The notes under the pieces were generated by a model. The model saw only the letters and a list, made by a program, of their open reading frames with translations. It ran no database searches and had not been told where the DNA came from. This document shows, piece after piece, positions 52,357 through 61,188 of a stretch of DNA of 64,000 nucleotides (position 1 is the stretch's first letter; each line of letters opens with the position of its first letter). Source of the DNA: Terrisporobacter petrolearius (lineage in GTDB: Bacteria > Bacillota > Clostridia > Peptostreptococcales > Peptostreptococcaceae); the NCBI RefSeq assembly GCF_032598785.1, contig NZ_CP102984.1; one strand, 5' to 3'. Made by a program: the position numbers and the translations under genes.

Positions 52357-52410
52357 TGACAACTATAATTGTCATAATTACATATTAGCTTTGACAACTA
52401 TGATTGTCAA
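52357..52410 (-). promoter_or_regulatory. Promoter with two XRE operators
   Basis: On the minus strand a -35 TTGACA (52405-52410), a 17-base spacer and a -10 TAATAT (52382-52387) form a near-consensus promoter. Palindrome 52391-52410 (TTGACAA...TTGTCAA) covers the -35 and spacer. Palindrome 52357-52374 (TGACAA, six bases, TTGTCA) lies just downstream of the -10. The two centres are about 35 bases apart. Confidence 0.85.
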
Positions 52411-52451
52411 AGAAGAAATTTAATTTAATATATAAAATTATTTCATAAATA

Positions 52452-52505
52452 AAAAGAGTAATAGTTTTAGACTAAAATCATCTAAAATTATTACTCTTTA
52501 TTTTC
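52452..52505. terminator. Terminator of the nadABC operon
   Basis: AAAGAGTAATA and TATTACTCTTT-type arms with an inner TTTTAGA/TCTAAAA stem follow the nadC stop on the minus strand and lead into T5. Confidence 0.88.
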
Positions 52506-52510
52506 ATAAG

Positions 52511-53350
52511 TTATATATTTTTTAAGTTTTTCATACTAAGATCAAGATTTTTTACAGAATGAGTAAGAGCACCAACGGATATACAATCAACACCAATCTC
52601 AGCAATATGTTTAATATTTTCCAATCCCACATTACCAGAAAACTCTATAATTGCTTTGTCACCAATCATATTTATGGCTTCTTTTGCTACTTCTAAATTC
52701 ATGTTATCTAGCATAATAATGTCAGCACTAGCTTGTAGAGCGTCTTTAACCATATCTAATGTTTCAGTTTCAACTTCAATTTTTCTAACAAAAGAAGAAT
52801 TTTCTCTACATAGCTTAACAGCATTAGCAATGCCGCCAGCGGCTGAAATATGATTGTCTTTTAGCATAACACCATCAGATAAATTGAATCTATGATTATG
52901 ACCACCGCCAACTTTAACTGCATATTTTTCAAGTATTTTTAAGTTAGGTGTGGTTTTTCTTGTGTCCAATAATTTAGCGTTTGTATGTTCAATTTCTCTA
53001 ACATATTTATTAGTAAGTGTAGCTATACCACTCATTCTTTGTAATAAATTTAGAGCAACACGCTCACCTTGAAGAATGAATCTAGTATTTCCTTTTATAA
53101 GAGCTATTTTATCGCCAGGATAAATTTTATCCCCATCATTTTTAAAAAAAGTAACTTCCACATGGCCAAGAATTTTAAAAACTCTTTCAAAAACTTTAAG
53201 TCCAGCCACGATTCCTTCTTCTTTGCAAATTAAATCTACAGTAGAATTACTATCTTCACTAATTACAGAATTTGTACTTATATCTTCTCCAGGGATATCT
53301 TCCACAAGAGCATTTTTAATTATTTTATCTACTACTAAAAAGTTAATCAT
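52511..53350 (-). CDS. nadC: Nicotinate-nucleotide pyrophosphorylase (quinolinate phosphoribosyltransferase)
   Basis: The 279-residue type II phosphoribosyltransferase turns quinolinate and PRPP into nicotinate mononucleotide. ALVEDIPGEDISTNSVI opens the N-terminal domain. LLDTRKTTPNLKILEKYAVKVGGGHNHRFNLSDGVMLKDNHI is described here only by its key parts: DTRKT, the Arg/Lys-rich substrate site, GGGHNHR and the KDNH metal-site region. IEVETETLDMV and IMLDNM complete the barrel. Its start overlaps the nadB stop by eight bases. Last gene of the nadABC operon. Confidence 0.95.
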   Translation of the reverse strand: MINFLVVDKIIKNALVEDIPGEDISTNSVISEDSNSTVDLICKEEGIVAGLKVFERVFKILGHVEVTFFKNDGDKIYPGDKIALIKGNTRFILQGERVALNLLQRMSGIATLTNKYVREIEHTNAKLLDTRKTTPNLKILEKYAVKVGGGHNHRFNLSDGVMLKDNHISAAGGIANAVKLCRENSSFVRKIEVETETLDMVKDALQASADIIMLDNMNLEVAKEAINMIGDKAIIEFSGNVGLENIKHIAEIGVDCISVGALTHSVKNLDLSMKNLKNI

Positions 53351-54635
53351 CTATAACTCCACCCTTATCTTTAATAGCATTTACTACTATACGTTTATTT
53401 TCTTCTTCAATTTCTTCTCTGCTAGTATACATTTCATCAATATACACTTTTGTTAGATTAAATTGATCTATGTTTTCATTAATATCTTTGGCAGCTCTTT
53501 TAGAGAAAACAAGGCCTTCAAGTAAAGAGTTACTAGCCAGTCTATTGGCACCATGAATTCCTGTGCAAGCAGTTTCACCAACGGCATATAGGTTTTTCAT
53601 GGAGGTTTTACTATTTAAATCCACCTTGATACCACCCATAAAATAATGTTGAGCAGGAGAAACTTTTATAGGACCTTTTGTAATATCAGTACCTTTTTCT
53701 AAACATTTATTATAAATAGTAGAAAAACGGTTTTTAAGATATTCTTCATTTAAGAAACTAATATCAAGATGTACATAAGGTGTATTAGTTTTTTTCATTT
53801 CATTGAAGATTGCATCAGATACTACGTCTCTAGGCTGAAGTTCGTCCACAAATCTTTCTCCATTGATATTGTAAAGTTTTCCACCTTCACCTCTTACAGA
53901 TTCAGATATTAAAAATCTTCTTTCATCACCAGACTCATCATAAAAAGCAGTAGGGTGGATTTGAATATAATTAATATCTTTAAGTTCTATTTCATGTCTA
54001 AGAGCTACAGCTAAACCATCTCCTCTTAAAATTCTTTGGCTAGTAGAATTTTTATACAAACCACCAATTCCGCCACAAGCAAGAACTACAAATTTAGCAA
54101 ATACATTAATTTGTTCTTTATCTTTTAATAATATAGCGCCAATACATTTGTTGTTTCTTTCAATTATATCAACAAGGAATGTATCCTCTGAGATTCTTAT
54201 ATTTTTATGTTGAAAAGAATTTTTTACAAGAATTTTTTCAACATTTTCTCCAGTATTATCTTGCGTGTGTATAATTCTATTTACACAGTGAGCACCTTCT
54301 TTTGTATAATCCCAATTACCATCCTCATCTTTATCAACATCAAGTCCCAAAGAAACTAGGTAATCTACGTTTTCAATAGATTCTTTTGTTAGAACATTTA
54401 CAGCTTGAATATTATTTTTATATTTACCAGCTTTTAAAGTATCTTCAGTAAAAAATGGAACATCATCTAAATCCCTAGCCACAGATATACCACCCTGAGC
54501 TAAAGATGTATTAGTACAATCTATTTTGTCCTTTGAAACCACAATTACATCTAAATCTTGACGAAGATTTAGTGCGCAATATAGTCCAGCTACACCAGAT
54601 CCAACTACTAAAACATCTACATATTTATTTTCCAC
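53343..54635 (-). CDS. nadB: L-aspartate oxidase
   Basis: The 430-residue flavoenzyme oxidises aspartate to iminoaspartate for NAD synthesis. The FAD-binding VVGSGVAGLYCALNL lies at the N-terminus, with SLAQGGISVARD near residue 43. Further blocks are HPTAFY, SESVRGEGGKLYN, the active-site PRDVVSDAI region and GETACTGIHGANRLASNSLLE. It is shorter than the ~540-residue E. coli enzyme because the C-terminal helical domain is reduced, as often in clostridia. In anaerobes fumarate may serve as electron acceptor. Overlaps nadA by 11 bases. Confidence 0.93.
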   Translation of the reverse strand: MENKYVDVLVVGSGVAGLYCALNLRQDLDVIVVSKDKIDCTNTSLAQGGISVARDLDDVPFFTEDTLKAGKYKNNIQAVNVLTKESIENVDYLVSLGLDVDKDEDGNWDYTKEGAHCVNRIIHTQDNTGENVEKILVKNSFQHKNIRISEDTFLVDIIERNNKCIGAILLKDKEQINVFAKFVVLACGGIGGLYKNSTSQRILRGDGLAVALRHEIELKDINYIQIHPTAFYDESGDERRFLISESVRGEGGKLYNINGERFVDELQPRDVVSDAIFNEMKKTNTPYVHLDISFLNEEYLKNRFSTIYNKCLEKGTDITKGPIKVSPAQHYFMGGIKVDLNSKTSMKNLYAVGETACTGIHGANRLASNSLLEGLVFSKRAAKDINENIDQFNLTKVYIDEMYTSREEIEEENKRIVVNAIKDKGGVIDD

Positions 54636-55551
54636 AAAGAACCATCTCCCCTAATTTATGCATGTTTTCTAGAGATGTTAAAGCTTTTTCTGATATATCT
54701 TTATCTAGAACAACTTCATCTACTTTTCCGCATAAAGCGTCATAAACTTTCTCTAAAGAAGTTTTTTTCATATTAGGACAAATCATTTTTTCTGGGAAAT
54801 AAAACTTCTTATTAGGGTTTCTTTTATTTAATTCATACAAAATACCCTCCTCTGTACAAATTATAAATTCTTCATCTTCACATTTTGTAGCATAGTTTAT
54901 GATTCCACTTGTGCTTCCTATATAATCAGCTAAGTCTCTAACTGGTTTGTTACATTCTGGGTGAGCTAAAATTTTTGCATTTGGATGATCTTTCTTAGCT
55001 CTTAATACTTCCTCAGAAGTAAGTCTTTCATGAGTAGGACAGAAGCCCTCCCATAGAATAAATTCTTTCTCAGGGAAAAATTCAGATATGTAACTACCTA
55101 AATTTCTATCTGGTAAAAATAAAATTTCTTTATTAGGAACATTTTTTAAAATGTCTAAAGCGCTAGATGAAGTAACAGAAACATCACAAAGGGCTTTAAC
55201 TTCATAAGATGAATTTATATAACATACCTTAAAAGCATTTGGATATTTTGCTATTATTTCTTCTAAATCAGAGGCATTAGCCATATCAGCCATTGGACAT
55301 CCCGCATTAGTAGCTGGCAAGATGATTTTTTTGTGTGGAGATAAAATTTTAGCACTTTCCCCCATAAATTTTACTCCACAGAATATAATTAATTCTTCCT
55401 CACAATCACGAGCAATTTTGCTTAAATAATATGAATCTCCAACATAATCAGCAATTTCTTGTATTTCATCAGGCTCATATAGATGAGCAAGTATTATAGC
55501 GTTTTTTTCTTTTTTTAACTGTAAAATATTTTCTTTTAAAATATTCCTCAT
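54625..55551 (-). CDS. nadA: Quinolinate synthase
   Basis: The 308-residue [4Fe-4S] enzyme condenses iminoaspartate with dihydroxyacetone phosphate to quinolinate. Cluster ligands are C85 in NAGCPMADM, C171 in EGFCPTHERL and C258 in MICPNMKKT. Further blocks are AHLYEPDEIQEIADYVGDS and FCGVKFMGESAKIL. GGGTG precedes the ATG. It is the promoter-proximal gene of nadABC; a 50-bp palindrome begins at its -10 box, and the repressor gene niaR is divergent. Confidence 0.95.
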   Translation of the reverse strand: MRNILKENILQLKKEKNAIILAHLYEPDEIQEIADYVGDSYYLSKIARDCEEELIIFCGVKFMGESAKILSPHKKIILPATNAGCPMADMANASDLEEIIAKYPNAFKVCYINSSYEVKALCDVSVTSSSALDILKNVPNKEILFLPDRNLGSYISEFFPEKEFILWEGFCPTHERLTSEEVLRAKKDHPNAKILAHPECNKPVRDLADYIGSTSGIINYATKCEDEEFIICTEEGILYELNKRNPNKKFYFPEKMICPNMKKTSLEKVYDALCGKVDEVVLDKDISEKALTSLENMHKLGEMVLCGK

Positions 55552-55566
55552 ATTTACACCCTTTTC

Positions 55567-55616
55567 TGTTATAATGTTTTTACAAGTGTATATACACTTG
55601 TAAAAACATTATAACA
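55567..55616. promoter_or_regulatory. 50-bp perfect palindrome over the nadA promoter, probable NiaR operator
   Basis: The halves 55567-55591 and 55592-55616 are exact reverse complements. The centre contains ACAAGTGTATATACACTTGT. On the minus strand a TTGTGT -35 (55631-55636), a 17-base spacer and a TATAAT -10 (55608-55613) place the palindrome over the -10 and initial transcribed region of nadA. Niacin-bound NiaR would block transcription here. Confidence 0.85.
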
Positions 55617-55775
55617 CCGTAGTTATTACTACACAACAAAAAATAGGATAGTTAAAAACTTAATAATATATAATGTTGCAATTAAGTATAATAAATGACC
55701 TATTGATTTATGGTAAAAATCTATATAGAATAGTAAAAAGATAGATAAACTAATTATTTGAAAAGAAGGTGTGTT

Positions 55776-56285
55776 ATGAATAGCAATGAAAGAAGAGAAA
55801 AATTATTACATATATTAAAAACATCTAATAAACCAGTTAAAGGTGTAGACTTAGCAAAAGAACTTAATGTAACAAGACAGATTGTTGTAAAGGATATTGC
55901 ACTATTAAGAGCTTCTGGAATTGATATATTAGCTACATCTACTGGATATATTATATATGCTATAAGGAATCAAGAATTTAAAATAAAATGTAAAAATCAT
56001 TATAATGAGGATCAGATTCTATTAGAATTGCAAACAATTATTGATTTAGGTGGCAAAGTAAAGGATGTTATAGTAGATCATCCGACTTATGGAACAATAA
56101 AAGCTGAATTAAACCTTGCATCAAATAGAGATCTTAAAATATTTATGAAAAATAGTAAAAAGAATGGATTTAAACAATTATCTAGTTTAACACAAGATTA
56201 TCATGTTCATACAATAGAAGTACCAGATGAAAATACTTTGGAAGAGATAAAAAAGGAACTAAAAGAAGTAAATATATTATTATAA
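55776..56285 (+). CDS. niaR: NiaR, niacin-responsive repressor of NAD synthesis
   Basis: The ~169-residue regulator has an N-terminal HTH_11 winged helix (VKGVDLAKELNVTRQIVVKD) and a C-terminal 3H domain with the expected histidines in CKNHYNED, VDHPTYGT and DYHVHTIEVP, which bind metal and nicotinic acid. The ATG at 55776 is preferred because AGAAGG lies six bases ahead; a TTG at 55758 overlaps that site. It is divergent from nadABC, its expected target. Closed by its own terminator. Confidence 0.92.
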   Translation: MNSNERREKLLHILKTSNKPVKGVDLAKELNVTRQIVVKDIALLRASGIDILATSTGYIIYAIRNQEFKIKCKNHYNEDQILLELQTIIDLGGKVKDVIVDHPTYGTIKAELNLASNRDLKIFMKNSKKNGFKQLSSLTQDYHVHTIEVPDENTLEEIKKELKEVNILL

Positions 56286-56298
56286 AATTTAAGTTTAT

Positions 56299-56332
56299 TA
56301 AGGGTAGTATCATTTTTGATACGCCCTTTTTT
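56299..56332 (+). terminator. Terminator of niaR
   Basis: AAGGG.AGTATCA pairs with TGATAC.CCCTT around a T-rich loop, followed by T6. Confidence 0.88.
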
Positions 56333-56425
56333 GATGAAATAAACTATATATATTAATTGATTGTTTATTTGAAATAAAATAAAGTGGTAATATATACTTA
56401 ATGTGAAGGGCAAAGGAGGAGTCAT

Positions 56426-57622
56426 ATGAAGACAGATTATTTAATAGCATTGATGGAAAAGACAAGTTTGTTAGTGATGCTATTTTTATTAATTAGTAGA
56501 TTAAATACATTTAAAAAAATTTTTGAAAAAGAAAAATACAGTAAAAAAGATTTAGCTGTTATATCTATAATATTTACTTCTTTGGCAATAATGGCAACAT
56601 ATAACGGAATCCATTACAAAGGATCTATTGTAAATACTAGAATAATTTCTATAGTGTCTGGTGGTGTATTATTTGGACCTGTTGTTAGTATTCCGGCAGG
56701 ATTTATTGCAGGAGCGCATAGATATTTTATTGATCCAGGGGGAATGACATCTATACCTTGTTTTATATCTAGTGTTATTGCTGGAATATTATCTGGTATC
56801 GCACACAAAAAGATACCAAAATCATCAAGGGCTATTTGGGGAATTTTAATTGGTATGATTTCAGAAAATATAACAATATTTTTAATATATTTTATTTCAA
56901 AACCTACAAATTTAGCTATTGATATTATAAGGTCCATATATTTACCTCTTATTGTTGGACAATTGGGGATAGGATTTATGGTGTCTATTGTACAAGTAAT
57001 AGAAAAAGATAAAAAAGAGATAGAAGAAAGGAAAAAAGCAGAAATAACATCTCTTCAAAGACAAATTAATCCACATTTTATATTCAATGCTTTGAATACA
57101 ATAGCATCATTTATACGCTTTGACCCTCAAAAAGCAAGAGAGCTTATAATAAATTTATCTACTTACCTTAGACACAATTTAGAGTTTAATGATAAACCCA
57201 TAAGTATAAAAAAAGAAATAGATCAAGTAAAGTCATTTGTAGAAATAGAAAAAGCAAGATTTGGTGAAAAACTAAAAGTTATTTATGACATAGATGACGT
57301 GGATGTCAAAATACCAAGTTTAATTATTCAGCCACTAGTTGAAAATGCAATTATTCATGGAATTTTAAGCAAGGAGAAAAATAAAAGTGGACAAGTGATT
57401 GTTTCAGTTAAGGATTTAGGAGAAAAGGTTAAAGTATCTGTTGAGGATGATGGAGTGGGAATAGACGATAAAGTTATAGAAAATTTATATTCAGGTAATA
57501 TGCCTGAAAATAAAATAGGTCTTTATAATGTACATTTAAGGCTAAAATTATATTATCATAGAGGATTAGACATAAAAAAACTAGATAGTGGAACTTTAAT
57601 AGAGTTTTACGTTGGGAGGTAA
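56426..57622 (+). CDS. LytS/BtsS-type sensor kinase (five-helix, without GAF domain)
   Basis: The 398-residue protein has about five to six membrane helices of the 5TM-Lyt type to ~190 (GGVLFGPVVSIPAGFIAGAHRY is diagnostic), then a His_kinase domain with H217 in NPHFIFNALNTI, N307 in LVENAIIHG and DDGVGI. Unlike classical LytS (~580 residues) it has no GAF domain between membrane and kinase parts. AAGGAGGAGTCAT precedes the ATG. It pairs with the LytTR regulator four bases downstream and probably controls cstA. Confidence 0.9.
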   Translation: MKTDYLIALMEKTSLLVMLFLLISRLNTFKKIFEKEKYSKKDLAVISIIFTSLAIMATYNGIHYKGSIVNTRIISIVSGGVLFGPVVSIPAGFIAGAHRYFIDPGGMTSIPCFISSVIAGILSGIAHKKIPKSSRAIWGILIGMISENITIFLIYFISKPTNLAIDIIRSIYLPLIVGQLGIGFMVSIVQVIEKDKKEIEERKKAEITSLQRQINPHFIFNALNTIASFIRFDPQKARELIINLSTYLRHNLEFNDKPISIKKEIDQVKSFVEIEKARFGEKLKVIYDIDDVDVKIPSLIIQPLVENAIIHGILSKEKNKSGQVIVSVKDLGEKVKVSVEDDGVGIDDKVIENLYSGNMPENKIGLYNVHLRLKLYYHRGLDIKKLDSGTLIEFYVGR

Positions 57623-57625
57623 AAA

Positions 57626-58354
57626 ATGAAAGTTATTATAGTGGATGATGAATTTCCAGCAAGAAAAGAGTTAAGGTATTTTATTGAGAAATATACAAAA
57701 ATGGAAATTGTGGATGAGTTTGATAACGGATTAGACGTACTTAATTTTATACAAGAAAATACATTAAATGCCATATTTCTAGACATTAATATTCCAAAGT
57801 TAGATGGAATGCTTTTAGCCAAAACTATAAATAAATTTGAGAGAAAACCAAAAATAGTTTTTATAACTGCTTATGATAATTATGCAGTGGAAGCATTCAA
57901 TTTAGATATTTTTGATTATATTTTAAAACCATATTCAGATGAAAGAATAATTTCCATGTTAGATAAGTTGAAAACTGCTATCCTTGATGATAATTGTAAA
58001 GATAAAGTTGAGTATCAAAAGGTTAGTAATAAAATAAGCCTTTGGAAAAATGATAAAATTCACATAGTTGATGTAAATGATATTTACTACTGTGAAGCAA
58101 GAGAAAGATATACACATATTTTTACTAAAGATGAAGAATATGAAATAAGAGAATGTATATCAGAAGTAGAAAAAACAATTAATAATGATAGCTTTTTTAG
58201 GACTCATAGATCTTACTTAGTAAATCTAGAAAAAATAGAAGAAATTATACCTTGGTTTAATAATACCTATATTTTAAAACTGAACAAAGGTAAATATGAA
58301 ATAACAGTAAGTAGGGGTAGGGTGAAGTTATTTAGGCAACTTATGAATATATAA
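57626..58354 (+). CDS. LytTR-family response regulator (BtsR/LytR-like)
   Basis: The 242-residue protein has a receiver domain with phospho-acceptor D53 in AIFLDINIPKLDG and the K-containing YILKPYSDE, then a LytTR DNA-binding domain from about 140 (IYYCEARERYTHIF, FFRTHRSYLVNLEKI). GGGAGGTAAAAA precedes the ATG. Directly downstream two 13-bp direct repeats spaced 21 bases, the LytTR site format, stand before cstA. Confidence 0.93.
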   Translation: MKVIIVDDEFPARKELRYFIEKYTKMEIVDEFDNGLDVLNFIQENTLNAIFLDINIPKLDGMLLAKTINKFERKPKIVFITAYDNYAVEAFNLDIFDYILKPYSDERIISMLDKLKTAILDDNCKDKVEYQKVSNKISLWKNDKIHIVDVNDIYYCEARERYTHIFTKDEEYEIRECISEVEKTINNDSFFRTHRSYLVNLEKIEEIIPWFNNTYILKLNKGKYEITVSRGRVKLFRQLMNI

Positions 58355-58356
58355 AT

Positions 58357-58391
58357 GCAATTCATGTATAATTTATGACAATTCGTACATA
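58357..58391 (+). promoter_or_regulatory. LytTR-type direct repeats before cstA
   Basis: CAATTCATGTATA (58358-58370) and CAATTCGTACATA (58379-58391) are direct repeats with a 21-base period, two helical turns. They lie ~105 bases before the cstA start, right after the regulator gene. Confidence 0.75.
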
Positions 58392-58494
58392 AGAAATAGT
58401 TTTCCTAAATATAAGGAGTACTATATTGGTATAGAGATGGAAAAATGATAAGAAATACAAGTCTCTATAAAAAACTATAGAGGGAGTAGAAATT

Positions 58495-59913
58495 ATGATT
58501 ACTTTTTTTAGTGCAATTGTTATTTTAATTTTAGGTTATTTCATATACGGACGATTTGTAGAAAGAACATTTGGAATTGATGATTCATTAAAGACTCCAG
58601 CAATAACTTTAGAAGATGGAGTTGACTATGTACCAATGGATTGGAAGAAAATATTCCTTATCCAATTTTTAAACATCGCAGGACTTGGACCAATATTTGG
58701 GGCAATTCAAGGGGCATTATTTGGGCCATCAGCATTTTTATGGATAGTGTTTGGAACAATATTTGCAGGTGGTGTACATGACTTTTTATCAGGTTATTTA
58801 TCACTTAAAAACAAAGGAGTATCAGCATCAGAACTTGTTGGTATTTACTTAGGAGAAAGTGCAAGAAAAGTAATGGTGGTATTCAGTGTAGTATTGTTAG
58901 TTTTAGTAGGTGTAGTATTTGTAACTGGACCAGCAGGACTTTTAAACAATTTAACTAAAATCGATACATCAATATGGGTAGTAGTAATATTTGCTTATTA
59001 TATATTAGCAACTATACTTCCAATAGACAAAGTTATAGGAAAAATATATCCTCTATTTGGGGCGGCACTTATAATAATGGCTCTTGGTATAGCAGGTGGG
59101 CTAATAGTAAAAGGTTACAATATACCAGAATTATCATTAACTAACTTACATCCAGGAGGAAAATCAATTTTCCCATATTTATTTATAACAATAGCTTGTG
59201 GTGCCATATCAGGATTCCATGCTACGCAATCACCTTTAATGGCTAGATGTGTTGAGCATGAAAGAGAAATAAGACCAGTATTTTATGGATCAATGGTAGC
59301 AGAAGGAATTATAGCTTTAATATGGGCAGCAGCAGCAATGGCGTTCTTCCATGGTGAACCACAATTACAAGCACTTTATGGAACAAATCCAGCAGTAGGT
59401 GTTCAAGAAATGTCAGTTGCTTTACTTGGAACAGTAGGAGCAGGATTAGCAATACTAGGAGTTGTAGCATGTCCAATAACTTCAGGTGATACAGCATTTA
59501 GAAGTGCTAGACTTACAATAGCTGACACATTTAATATAAAGCAAGATGCAATTAAAAATAGATTTATGATAGCAATACCTTTATTTGCAGTAGGTGTAGC
59601 TTTAACATTTATAGATTTCAACGTAATATGGAGATACTTTGCATGGTCAAACCAAACATTAGCTATGATAATGTTATGGACAGGAACAATGTTCTTACTT
59701 AAGTCTAATAAAAACTATTTTATAACTGTTATACCAGCAATATTTATGACAGTAGTAACATTTAGTTATATAATGCAAGCTCCAGAAGGGTTTAGATTAT
59801 CACCAGCAATAGGTAATGGAGTAGGTTTAGCTGCAGGTTTAATTTTCACAGTTATATTCTTTAATAAAGTAAGAAAAGTAAAAGCTGAGGGTAATAAACA
59901 AAATATAGCTTAA
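58495..59913 (+). CDS. cstA: CstA-family transporter (pyruvate/peptide carbon-starvation protein)
   Basis: The 472-residue membrane protein has about 13 helices, short compared with the ~700-residue E. coli CstA but of the length common in clostridia. Hallmarks are LEDGVDYVPMDWKKIFLIQF near residue 40, NIAGLGPIFGAIQGALFGPSA, GGVHDFLSGYLSLKNKG and ACGAISGFHATQSPLMARC. BtsT/CstA proteins take up pyruvate, and CstA also peptides. GAGGGAGTAGAAATT precedes the ATG. The LytS/LytTR pair upstream mirrors the pyruvate-sensing BtsSR-BtsT unit, so pyruvate uptake is the best guess. Confidence 0.92.
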   Translation: MITFFSAIVILILGYFIYGRFVERTFGIDDSLKTPAITLEDGVDYVPMDWKKIFLIQFLNIAGLGPIFGAIQGALFGPSAFLWIVFGTIFAGGVHDFLSGYLSLKNKGVSASELVGIYLGESARKVMVVFSVVLLVLVGVVFVTGPAGLLNNLTKIDTSIWVVVIFAYYILATILPIDKVIGKIYPLFGAALIIMALGIAGGLIVKGYNIPELSLTNLHPGGKSIFPYLFITIACGAISGFHATQSPLMARCVEHEREIRPVFYGSMVAEGIIALIWAAAAMAFFHGEPQLQALYGTNPAVGVQEMSVALLGTVGAGLAILGVVACPITSGDTAFRSARLTIADTFNIKQDAIKNRFMIAIPLFAVGVALTFIDFNVIWRYFAWSNQTLAMIMLWTGTMFLLKSNKNYFITVIPAIFMTVVTFSYIMQAPEGFRLSPAIGNGVGLAAGLIFTVIFFNKVRKVKAEGNKQNIA

Positions 59914-59948
59914 TAGATGATAACATTAATATATAAAAACCCCATTAA

Positions 59949-59990
59949 AAAAATAAACTACTTGGCCTGTGCTAAGTAGTTTATTTTTAT
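59949..59990 (+). terminator. Terminator of cstA
   Basis: AAAATAAACTACTT pairs with AAGTAGTTTATTTT around GGCCTGTGCT. Confidence 0.9.
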
Positions 59991-60084
59991 GTTGAAAAAT
60001 TATGAATTTGCTTATTTATTGCATTATATCAAACACTTTTTTAATATATAAGTATAGAAATGAGATTAAAAAAGGATAGTATAT

Positions 60085-60516
60085 ATGAAAGATAAATATT
60101 TAATTGGAGAGGTAAGTAAGCTGTTTAATATTTCCCAGTACACCTTGGTGCAATATGATAATATAGGTTTATTAGGACCTAATAAAGATGAAAATAATGG
60201 ATATAGATATTATAAAATTGAAGATTTAAATTGCTTAACAGATATAATTTTTTATAAAACATTAAATCTTTCTTTAAATGATATTGATGAGGTAATGAAA
60301 GACTCTTCTCTAGAACAAATTTTAAGTCTTATTAAAGATAAAGAAATATACATACATAAAGAAATCTAAAAATTAAAGAAGGTTCAACGAAGACTAGAAA
60401 TGATGAAAATATCTGTAGAAGAGTGTATTTATGACTCTAAAAAGTAGAGCTAGTAAAAGATGAAAGAGAAAGCTACTTCTTTTTAGAAATTACAAATGAC
60501 ATATGTCATGTAAATT
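60085..60516 (+). pseudogene. MerR-family regulator, disrupted
   Basis: The N-terminal MerR HTH (YLIGEVSKLFNISQYTLVQYD, then NNGYRYYKIEDL) is intact. A TAA at 60367-60369 interrupts the coiled-coil after IHKEI; the same frame then continues KLKKVQRRLEMMKISVEECI. A frameshift near 60445 leads to VELVKDERESYFFLEITND, after which the effector-binding domain is missing. The protein made would be a bare DNA-binding domain of 94 residues. The repeated damage supports a pseudogene, although a short repressor form could still be produced. Confidence 0.75.
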
Positions 60517-60569
60517 AATAATATGTCTATGATAAAGTATAGTTAACATATATGTACAGGAGAGTTGCT

Positions 60570-61148
60570 ATGAATAATACTAATCAAGTTATTGAATTTA
60601 TAAAAGAAATAGAAAATTTAAAATCAGTTACAAGAACTGCTTGGACAAAAACTGGTCGAAGAGAATCTACAGCAGAGCATTCTTGGAGGCTGGCAATGTT
60701 GTTAATGGTCTTAGAAGAGGACTTTAAAGATGTTGATATTAATAAAGCCATAAAGATGAGTTTGGTTCATGATTTAGGGGAGCTTTATGATGGCGATATA
60801 TCAGCAAAACTACAAGGTGCAGATGATAATAAATCCCATATGGAAGAGAGGGCTATGAAAAGAATGTTAACAACATTACCAGAAAGTTTAAGTGAAAAAA
60901 TATATGATTTGTGGAAAGAATATAATGAATGTTCTACAAAAGAAGCTAAGCTTGTAAAAGCTATGGATAAACTTGAAACTATAGTTCAACACAATCAAGG
61001 GAAAAATACTGATGATTTTGATTATGAATTTAATTTGAAATATGGATCACAGTATTTTGAAGATAATGGGAAGCTTAAATTAATGAGGAATATAATTGAT
61101 GAAGATACAAAACTTAGTATGGAGTCAAAAATATTAAATAAATATTAA
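60570..61148 (+). CDS. HD-domain phosphohydrolase, YfbR/HDDC2-like 5'-nucleotidase
   Basis: The ~192-residue cytoplasmic enzyme has metal ligands H37 in STAEHSWR, H67 and D68 in LVHDLGELYDGD, and a late Asp in KAMDKLET. This arrangement matches the YfbR/HDDC2 group that dephosphorylates deoxynucleoside monophosphates; the exact substrate is inferred. The ATG at 60570 is used because CAGGAGAG lies seven bases ahead; an upstream ATG at 60552 overlaps that site. Single-gene unit with its own terminator. Confidence 0.87.
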   Translation: MNNTNQVIEFIKEIENLKSVTRTAWTKTGRRESTAEHSWRLAMLLMVLEEDFKDVDINKAIKMSLVHDLGELYDGDISAKLQGADDNKSHMEERAMKRMLTTLPESLSEKIYDLWKEYNECSTKEAKLVKAMDKLETIVQHNQGKNTDDFDYEFNLKYGSQYFEDNGKLKLMRNIIDEDTKLSMESKILNKY

Positions 61149-61156
61149 AATTATTT

Positions 61157-61188
61157 AAAAGTTGCTAAATAATCATAGCAACTTTTTT
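61157..61188 (+). terminator. Terminator of the HD phosphohydrolase gene
   Basis: AAAAGTTGCTA pairs with TAGCAACTTTT, followed by T6. Confidence 0.92.
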
